Under the pieces are notes generated by a model. It worked only from the letters and a program-made list of their open reading frames with translations, had not been told where the DNA came from and did no database searches. A DNA stretch of 11,723 nucleotides from Armatimonadota bacterium (lineage in GTDB: Bacteria > Armatimonadota > Fervidibacteria > Fervidibacterales > Fervidibacteraceae). Position 1 is the first letter of the stretch; every line of letters starts with the position of its first letter. Location of the stretch: NCBI GenBank assembly GCA_026419315.1, contig JANZZQ010000028.1, positions 1 to 11,723 on the forward strand. Reading direction: 5' to 3'. The position numbers and the translations under genes were made by a program. Below are positions 6,864 to 11,723 of the stretch, one piece after another.

Positions 6864-7264
6864 GGATTCAAAGAAGGTTCCGGACGCGATACAGAAATTA
6901 TGCGACGGATGACCCGAACAAGTTCGTCAGGGTCAAAAGGCTTGATGAAGTAACTGTCAACACCGAGGCGCCACCCTTGTAACATCGTTTGGGGAGATGA
7001 ATCCACCGAAATGACGACAACAGGGATGTTACTCCATTTGGGGTTTTGCCTCATCTCCCAAAGGACATCTATCCCCTCCAATTTCGGCAGACGCAAATCC
7101 AAAAGCACCAAATCGGGTGACCAGACTTCCATCTTGTCCAAGGCTTCCAACCCATCTTGGGCTACTTCCACTTCAAGACCTTCTTGCTCCAAGAGAAACC
7201 GAAGAAGCTCAATGATTGCAGTATCGTCTTCAACAACGAGCACCCGTTTGCCTGGCAAATTCAA
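6860..7264 (-). CDS. Single-domain response regulator (REC only, CheY/PleD-like)
   Basis: A receiver domain of 134 aa without an output domain. The acidic cluster E12-D13-D14, phosphoacceptor D56 in LVLLDLRLP, S86 in VVVIS and K108 in FIKPFDPDEL are all in place. A short basic and proline-containing tail follows (RRIISVSRPEPSLNP). The TTG at 7264 has GGGGG only four bases away. A second TTG at 7258 (residue 3) has better spacing (ten bases from GGGGG), so the start is uncertain by two residues. It lies 76 nt after the epimerase gene on the same strand and overlaps the next gene by four bases, so it most likely forms a two-gene unit with that uncharacterised protein. No kinase is adjacent. Confidence 0.88.
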   Translation of the reverse strand: MNLPGKRVLVVEDDTAIIELLRFLLEQEGLEVEVAQDGLEALDKMEVWSPDLVLLDLRLPKLEGIDVLWEMRQNPKWSNIPVVVISVDSSPQTMLQGWRLGVDSYFIKPFDPDELVRVIRRIISVSRPEPSLNP

Positions 7265-7282
7265 CTCACCCCCTTTCTTGTG

Positions 7283-7310
7283 TCTCTAATTCTGAGGCGC
7301 GAAGTGTCAA
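7283..7310 (-). promoter_or_regulatory. Possible promoter of the regulator/uncharacterised gene pair
   Basis: On the - strand a perfect TTGACA (7310-7305) is followed after 16 nt by TAGAGA (7288-7283), which matches TATAAT at only three positions. Transcription would start close to the ribosome binding site, leaving a very short leader. Weak on the -10 side. Confidence 0.28.
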
Positions 7311-7340
7311 CTTGTTTGTGCCATATGTCACCGCTGCTTT

Positions 7341-8306
7341 TCAAATCGTGGAAGCGTAAGCAAGGGAAATCAGTTGGCGGCGGTGAACTACCTCCCTCAA
7401 GGCTTCTTCTATGTCGGTGTAAATGAATTTGTAGCCCGTCTCCCCAGCAACTTTAGGGAGAACTTTTTGACTTGCCGTCAATACACTTGCACCTTCACCC
7501 AATTGCATTCGCAAAATGAAGGTAGGGACAGAAAGCATTGTCGCCAAAAATGCCGGCTTACCAACCGCCCTCGCAAGTGCTCTTGTGAAATCTCGGTTCG
7601 TTACGGGGTTTGGAGACACCACATTCATTGCGCCCTTAATTTGCTCGTTCATTACGGCGTGCAAGACTAACCCCGCCGCATCCGCAACATGAACCCAAGA
7701 CATCCATTGCCTGCCGTTGCCTATCTTTGCCCCAAGTGCCCACTCAAAAACAGGTATCATCCGTTCCAGCACTCCTCCTCCTGCCCCCAAAACGATTCCA
7801 AATCGCGCGCAAACGACTCTAACTCCAAACTCCCCAGCTTTCAACGCTTCTTCTTCCCAAAGTTGGCAAACTTCCGCCAAGAAGCCTTCACCCGGCGGCG
7901 AATCTTCGGTCAACTCCTCGTCCCCTCTATCGCCGTAATAGCCAATTGCTGAAGCGTTAACCAAAACTTTAGGCGGGCGTGCTGTTTGCCTGAAGGATTC
8001 AACCAAGTTACGGGTTGTCAAGACCCGCGAGTCGCGGATGCGTTGCTTCGCCGATTGTGTCCACCTTTGAGCGACTGTTTCCCCCGCCAAGTTGATCACT
8101 GCATCCGCGCCGTCAACCAAAGAAGGCGGAGGCGGCGATTCACTGACATCCCAAACAAACGGCTGCTGCCAAATTGGGAACAACTCCGCTCCTTCCCTTC
8201 TCCTCGTAACCACAACCGCCTGCAGTTCTCGTCCCCAGGTCATGAGACATTCTCTCAAAACAGCCTGACCTATGAACCCGGTGCCGCCGATGATGACTAT
8301 TCGCAT
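7341..8306 (-). CDS. NAD(P)-binding epimerase/oxidoreductase, TIGR01777 family (YfcH/SDR39U1-like)
   Basis: A 321-aa extended short-chain dehydrogenase-like protein. The N-terminal nucleotide motif GGTGFIG is at residues 7-13. INLAGE (71-76) followed by RW is diagnostic of this family. VNASAIGYYG (116-125) holds the active-site strand where classical members have Ser-x-Tyr-x3-Lys; here the second tyrosine is followed by GDRG rather than a lysine, as is usual for TIGR01777. The C-terminal part (about 245-310, with a PVTNRDF start and a GYKFIYTDIEEAL end) matches the DUF1731 extension. The reaction is unknown for the family; the bacterial proteins have been linked to cell division only by old annotation. 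The ATG has GGGAGGAG (8321-8314) seven bases upstream. It is transcribed away from pyrD; the 76-nt gap to the response regulator allows either read-through or a separate promoter. Confidence 0.9.
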   Translation of the reverse strand: MRIVIIGGTGFIGQAVLRECLMTWGRELQAVVVTRRREGAELFPIWQQPFVWDVSESPPPPSLVDGADAVINLAGETVAQRWTQSAKQRIRDSRVLTTRNLVESFRQTARPPKVLVNASAIGYYGDRGDEELTEDSPPGEGFLAEVCQLWEEEALKAGEFGVRVVCARFGIVLGAGGGVLERMIPVFEWALGAKIGNGRQWMSWVHVADAAGLVLHAVMNEQIKGAMNVVSPNPVTNRDFTRALARAVGKPAFLATMLSVPTFILRMQLGEGASVLTASQKVLPKVAGETGYKFIYTDIEEALREVVHRRQLISLAYASTI

Positions 8307-8378
8307 TCAATGACTCCTCCCTTCGTAAAAAATCTGCTCATATTGTGTCACATCCGTGAGCAAATTAAAAAGGCCTCC

Positions 8379-8408
8379 TTGACAGCAGGGCAGAAGATGT
8401 CTTAAAAA
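8379..8408 (+). promoter_or_regulatory. Candidate promoter of pyrD
   Basis: A perfect TTGACA at 8379-8384 is followed by TTAAAA at 8402-8407 (17-nt spacer) or TAAAAA at 8403-8408 (18-nt spacer, four of six matches). It would give a leader of roughly 120 nt before the preferred pyrD ATG. It lies in the divergent gap between the epimerase and pyrD, which otherwise shows no gene. Confidence 0.45.
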
Positions 8409-8524
8409 TGCCCACAGTTGAGCCAAATAAAAATTAACGCAGAGTTTGCCCCTTAAGTGCCATCAGGCTTGAAGGTTGTGTGACAGCATTAAGGTGATAG
8501 CGTTTTGAGCAAAGCAAGACAATG

Positions 8525-8531
8525 CGAGGGG
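8525..8531 (+). promoter_or_regulatory. Ribosome binding site deciding the pyrD start
   Basis: CGAGGGG lies six bases before ATG 8538. A second site, AAGGTGA at 8491-8497, stands seven bases before an in-frame TTG at 8505, which would add 11 residues. The ATG gives the N-terminus usual for the family, so it is preferred, but dual initiation is possible. Confidence 0.55.
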
Positions 8532-8537
8532 TCAACA

Positions 8538-9506
8538 ATGTCTGAAGTCAAACTTGCCGTCACAGTCACGGGTTTGCCACTTCGGACGCCTTTGATTTTA
8601 GCCTCAGGATGTTGCGGCTACGGCGAAGAAATGGAGCGAGTTGAGGGGTGGGACTGGGAGCATGTTGGCGCCATTGTGCTCAAGGGCGTTACCCTAAACC
8701 CACGAATTGGCAATCCACCCCGCCGCATCGCTGAAGTGACTGCGGGGATGTTAAACAGCATCGGCTTACAAAACCTGGGGGTCAGGGAGTTAGTAAGCAA
8801 GGTCAATGAAAGGCTATGGAAGCTGCCAATCCACCTTATTGCAAATGTCAATGGGGCGACGGTGGACGAATACGCACAAGTGTGTGAGGTTTTGACAGAT
8901 GCTGAAAGCATCAAGGCTGTTGAGTTGAACATATCGTGCCCCAATGTCAAGCGGGGCGGACTTGAATTCGGCTCCGACCCAGAAACAGCGGCGGAGGTGG
9001 TAAAAGCGACGAGGTCGGTTTGGAAAAAGCCCTTGTGGGTGAAACTTTCGCCTGAGCCACAAAATATCGCAGATATAGCGGAAGCCTGTATCAAGGCTGG
9101 TGCAGATGCACTTTGTCTGTGCAACACTTTCCCGGCAATGGCTATTGACTTTTCTCAACTTCCACCACGCCCCAAGTTAGGCACCCTGTTTGGCGGCTTA
9201 TCGGGCCCAGCAATTAAGCCCATCGTTTTGAGAAAAGTTTTCTTGGTTGCACGAAGGCTCAAACAACAAGGCTTGACAGTCCCGATTATCGGTGTCGGCG
9301 GCATTTGGACCGGTGCCGATGTGATTGAGTATCTCGCCGTTGGGGCAACTGCTGTCCAGATCGGCACAGTCCTTCTCTCCGACCCACTCGCCCCGGCAAG
9401 GATTGTCAAGGAATTGAAAGAACTGATGCGAGAGTTTGCCGAACGAACCAAAGACCACCGTTGGCTTGACATCAACAACTTTGTTGGAAGCGTGGAAACC
9501 AATTAG
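8538..9506 (+). CDS. pyrD: Dihydroorotate dehydrogenase, class 1 (PyrDB-like catalytic subunit)
   Basis: Oxidises dihydroorotate to orotate in pyrimidine synthesis, using FMN in a TIM barrel. The 322-aa product starts with the family block TGLPLRTPLILASG (11-24), then VLKGVTLNPR (48-57) and NSIGLQN (73-79), which bind FMN and substrate. NISCPN carries C134, the catalytic base of class 1 enzymes (class 2 uses serine). Near the C-terminus GVGGIWTGADVIEYL and AVQIGT form the FMN phosphate site. The lack of an N-terminal membrane helix also excludes class 2. Class 1B needs the FAD/iron-sulfur subunit PyrK to pass electrons to NAD; no pyrK is in the window, so it must be elsewhere or the enzyme uses another acceptor. 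Neighbouring genes are not pyrimidine genes. Confidence 0.92.
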   Translation: MSEVKLAVTVTGLPLRTPLILASGCCGYGEEMERVEGWDWEHVGAIVLKGVTLNPRIGNPPRRIAEVTAGMLNSIGLQNLGVRELVSKVNERLWKLPIHLIANVNGATVDEYAQVCEVLTDAESIKAVELNISCPNVKRGGLEFGSDPETAAEVVKATRSVWKKPLWVKLSPEPQNIADIAEACIKAGADALCLCNTFPAMAIDFSQLPPRPKLGTLFGGLSGPAIKPIVLRKVFLVARRLKQQGLTVPIIGVGGIWTGADVIEYLAVGATAVQIGTVLLSDPLAPARIVKELKELMREFAERTKDHRWLDINNFVGSVETN

Positions 9507-9568
9507 GAAGCAATTTGCTTGAAAGCAGCCCGTTATTCGTTAGCCAGCCATGTCATTGGTTGACGACG

Positions 9569-9607
9569 AAAAAAAAAAACTTCGGTGGCGAATTTGCCTC
9601 GGCGAAG
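9569..9607 (-). terminator. Hairpin with A11 tract: terminator oriented to the - strand
   Basis: CTTCG (9580-9584) pairs with CGAAG (9603-9607), and GGCG (9587-9590) with TGCC (9595-9598), around an AATT loop. On the - strand this hairpin is followed directly by eleven T (complement of A9569-9579), the form of a rho-independent terminator. On the + strand no T tract follows, so it does not look like the terminator of pyrD. No - strand gene is visible upstream of it. It could block antisense transcription entering pyrD, or the A tract could act as an upstream element for cinA. Confidence 0.45.
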
Positions 9608-9650
9608 AAACTCCGTCGCTTAAAGTAACTCGAAAGGGGGTGATGTCAGG

Positions 9651-10469
9651 GTGAAGCAGGTGGAGATAATCGCTGTTGGTAACGAATTGCTCATCGGGGA
9701 TGTCCTTGACACAAATACAAATTGGATTTGCAGAAGGTTGACGGTGATGGGCGCGTTTGTTCGGAGGGCGGTTTTGGTTCGGGACGATGAAGAGGCAATT
9801 GCTAATGAAATCCAAGGGGCAATTTCGCGGGGGACAGACTTGATTTTCACTTCGGGTGGTCTTGGACCGACCGACGATGACCGCACTGCTGCTGCTGTCG
9901 CAAAAGCGTTGAATCTTCCTTTAGTGCTGAACGAAGAGGCTTTAAAGATGGTTGAACAACGATACAGGGAACTCTACGAGCAAGGCTTCGTTGACAGCCC
10001 AGAAATAACACCATCCCGCAAAAAGATGGCAATGCTACCCGAGGGGACAACTCCTCTCTTCAATTCGGTCGGAACAGCCCCTGGCATTTGGCTTGAGACG
10101 GGAAGCGTAATCGTTGTTTGCCTCCCTGGAGTTCCTGCAGAACTCAAAGCCATTTTCGAGCAGTCCTTACCCCCTCACCTGGAAAGGGTACTGGGCAAAG
10201 GCTATTACTTTGAACGAGTTTTTGAAGCAACTTGCCGGGACGAATCCGTGTTGGCTCCGCTGTTGAAACATGTGGCGGATAAACACCCATCCGTCTACCT
10301 GAAATCCAAAGCGCAAGTCTTTGGTGAGGAAGTTCGAATTACGATCCTACTATCTGCCTCGGGAAGCGATAAGGAGAAGACCGAAAGACTTTTGAACGAA
10401 GCTATTGACGATTTGGTAGTTGCCCTGGATCCAAGGGGAATAGTGCTCGTCCCTGTGGGTGAAAGGTGA
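9651..10469 (+). CDS. cinA: CinA N-terminal-type MoaB-fold protein (stand-alone COG1058)
   Basis: A 272-aa protein corresponding to the N-terminal half of CinA (competence/damage-inducible protein A). It has the molybdopterin-binding-like fold that in studied CinA proteins hydrolyses ADP-ribose-type nucleotides. The N-terminus VEIIAVGNELLIGDVLDTN (4-22) and TSGGLGPTDDDRT (67-79) are the hallmark motifs. LPGVPAEL further on is also typical. The C-terminal nicotinamide-nucleotide amidase (PncC) domain of full-length CinA (over 400 aa) is absent, and no remnant of it follows in any frame, so this is a short form rather than a truncated gene. The GTG start is supported by AAAGGGGGTGA (9633-9643) seven bases upstream. 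Its TGA stop overlaps a possible small ORF (GTGA). Confidence 0.85.
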   Translation: MKQVEIIAVGNELLIGDVLDTNTNWICRRLTVMGAFVRRAVLVRDDEEAIANEIQGAISRGTDLIFTSGGLGPTDDDRTAAAVAKALNLPLVLNEEALKMVEQRYRELYEQGFVDSPEITPSRKKMAMLPEGTTPLFNSVGTAPGIWLETGSVIVVCLPGVPAELKAIFEQSLPPHLERVLGKGYYFERVFEATCRDESVLAPLLKHVADKHPSVYLKSKAQVFGEEVRITILLSASGSDKEKTERLLNEAIDDLVVALDPRGIVLVPVGER

Positions 10470-10636
10470 GAAAACAAAATCTGGGTCGGCGAGGTGTAAA
10501 AGCCACGCCCTACTACAAGGTGCGGATTCATTTTGCGCTGATAAAACTTCGGATCAAACTGGGAGGCAAAGGGTCCCAACTTGAAACGCCTTTCTCAAAG
10601 GTTCAAGGGTTAGCGTTATCTGTCGGTGTCGGCTAA
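10466..10636 (+). CDS. Possible 56-aa basic small protein overlapping the cinA stop
   Basis: The GTG at 10466 overlaps the cinA TGA (GTGA) and opens a frame of 56 codons ending at TAA 10634-10636. The product is strongly basic (many Lys/Arg), with the central stretch YYKVRIHFALIKLRIKLGG alternating hydrophobic and basic residues. I recognise no family. A weak GGGTG lies just upstream, inside cinA. A frame this short is open by chance fairly often, so the only support is the coupled start and the lack of another explanation for the 230-nt gap before proA. It may be no gene at all. TAAAAT at 10634-10639 could be a -10 box for proA, without a good -35. Confidence 0.2.
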   Translation: MRKQNLGRRGVKATPYYKVRIHFALIKLRIKLGGKGSQLETPFSKVQGLALSVGVG

Positions 10637-10699
10637 AATTGCTGTCACCAGAACGAAACGGCGAGAAACCTCGCTCAGTGAACAGGGGGGAATGAAGTT

Positions 10700-11723
10700 A
10701 TGGCGACGGGCGCGGTTAGAACGGTGGAAGAAATTCGCCAGATTGTTGAGGAGAAAGCCCGGAAGGCGAAATCCGTTGCAACAATCATGGCTTCCCTACC
10801 CACAGAAGTGAAGAACCGGGCATTGCTGAATATGGCAGAGGCAATTTGGGAACGCAAAGAGTTCATTCTGGAGCGAAACATGGAAGATATTGAAACTGCA
10901 CGCCATGAAGGTCTATCGCCAGCTCTCATTGACAGGTTGCTGCTAAACGAGGGGCGGCTTGAAAGCATATGCAAAAGTTTGCGAGAGGTCGCAGCGCTGC
11001 CTGACCCGGTGGGCGAAATCATTGAAGGCTGGAAGCGACCAAACGGTTTGCTGCTTCAAAAGGTTCGGGTCCCAATTGGCGTTATCGGGGTCATTTACGA
11101 GAGCCGTCCCAATGTAACCGTTGATAGCGCAGCCCTTTGTTTGAAATCTGGCAACTGCGTAGTCCTTCGAGGCGGGAAGGAGGCGCTTAACTCAAATATT
11201 GCTTTGGCTTCGGTGATCGCTCAAGCAGCAGCGGATGCAGGGGTCCCCGCCGAAGCAATCCAACTCATTGACATCCCCGAACGGGAAGCAGCTCAAATCA
11301 TGATGAGGCTCAATGGGTTAATTGACCTGCTCATCCCGAGGGGAGGGATGGGGCTGATCAAGTATGTCGTTGAAAACGCAACTGTCCCAACCATTGAAAC
11401 GGGTGCCGGCAACTGTCATGTCTATGTCCACGAGGATGCCGACATTGAAATGGCTGTCAACATCATCGTGAATGCGAAGACGCAACGACCATCGGTTTGC
11501 AACGCCGCAGAAACTTTGCTCGTTCACAAAAACATTGCCGAAAAGTTCCTGCCACAAGCAGCTAAGGCGTTGATGGAAAAAGGTGTTGAGTTGCGAGGTT
11601 GCGAGCTGACAAGACAACTTGTCCCGGAAGCGAAACCCGCAACGGAAGAAGATTGGGCAACGGAGTTCCTTGACTTGATTCTGGCAGTCAAAGTCGTTGA
11701 CAGTCTTGAGGAACCAATTGAAC
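10700..11723 (+). CDS. proA: Gamma-glutamyl phosphate reductase, 3' partial
   Basis: NADPH-dependent reduction of gamma-glutamyl phosphate to glutamate semialdehyde, the second step of proline synthesis. The frame runs from ATG 10700 past the right edge; 341 codons of an expected 415-430 are present. The family blocks VRVPIGVIGVIYESRPNVT and ALCLKSGNCVVLRGGKEA are in the cofactor domain. IDLLIPRGGMGLI and TIETGAGNCHVYV follow, and the catalytic cysteine is C267 in TQRPSVCNAAETLL. AGGGGGG (10684-10690) lies nine bases before the ATG, and a small hairpin (GCGAG 10661-10665 with CTCGC 10670-10674) lies just upstream of it. proB, the usual partner, is not between cinA and proA; it may follow to the right. 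The visible frame is intact. Confidence 0.94.
   Translation, partial: MATGAVRTVEEIRQIVEEKARKAKSVATIMASLPTEVKNRALLNMAEAIWERKEFILERNMEDIETARHEGLSPALIDRLLLNEGRLESICKSLREVAALPDPVGEIIEGWKRPNGLLLQKVRVPIGVIGVIYESRPNVTVDSAALCLKSGNCVVLRGGKEALNSNIALASVIAQAAADAGVPAEAIQLIDIPEREAAQIMMRLNGLIDLLIPRGGMGLIKYVVENATVPTIETGAGNCHVYVHEDADIEMAVNIIVNAKTQRPSVCNAAETLLVHKNIAEKFLPQAAKALMEKGVELRGCELTRQLVPEAKPATEEDWATEFLDLILAVKVVDSLEEPIE

Noticed and set aside
8341..8366. CRP/FNR-like operator between the epimerase and pyrD
   Set aside because: GTGTCACA and CCGTGAG look suggestive but do not form the symmetric TGTGA-N6-TCACA pattern.
7986..8405. 139-codon open frame on the + strand
   Set aside because: Antisense to the start of the epimerase gene, covering its ribosome binding site; no motif.
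8618..9158. Long open frames on the - strand opposite pyrD
   Set aside because: Shadows of pyrD codon use; composition is Ser/Thr/Pro-rich without domains.

Overview
The window comes from a bacterial chromosome of roughly balanced base composition. It has frequent TTG/GTG starts, strong GGAGG/GGGGG-type ribosome binding sites, short intergenic gaps and a genome-encoded tRNA CCA end. A type III-style Cas6 beside a SAVED-type sensor, together with compact biosynthetic genes, suggests a thermophilic, deep-branching bacterium (Armatimonadota/Fervidibacteria-like). That placement is inference; no lineage marker is present.

Region 1 (1-2058) is a defence segment on the + strand. It holds the C-terminal part of a SAVED-like protein (two CARF-like halves that sense cyclic nucleotides), entering from the left edge. 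A 380-nt gap with two hairpins follows, then a stand-alone cas6. The segment ends at a tRNA-Arg(UCU) on the - strand whose 3' end faces the defence genes; a good tRNA promoter lies just outside it.

Region 2 (2297-6182, + strand) is metabolic. A single-domain response regulator is followed by cimA ((R)-citramalate synthase, entry to isoleucine), a beta-hydroxyacid dehydrogenase of the 3-hydroxyisobutyrate dehydrogenase family, and a prmA-like methyltransferase. Gaps after cimA are 37 and 49 nt, so those three genes may be one transcript.

Region 3 (6189-8306, - strand) reads, in transcription order, a TIGR01777-type NAD-dependent epimerase, a second REC-only response regulator, and an unrecognised 224-aa protein that overlaps the regulator by 4 nt (TTGA). 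The last gene converges on prmA with only 6 nt between stop codons.

Region 4 (8538-11723, + strand) carries class 1B-like dihydroorotate dehydrogenase (pyrD), a CinA-type MoaB-fold protein without the C-terminal deamidase domain, a possible 56-codon overlapping small ORF, and proA (glutamyl phosphate reductase, proline synthesis), cut by the right edge. An A11 tract next to a hairpin between pyrD and cinA looks like a terminator for the opposite strand, where no gene is visible.

The most interesting parts are the SAVED/Cas6 pair, which implies cyclic-nucleotide-signalled (type III CRISPR or CBASS-like) immunity with the effector domain just outside the window, and the uncharacterised protein translationally coupled to a response regulator. 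No CRISPR array, transposase or complete novel system is visible.
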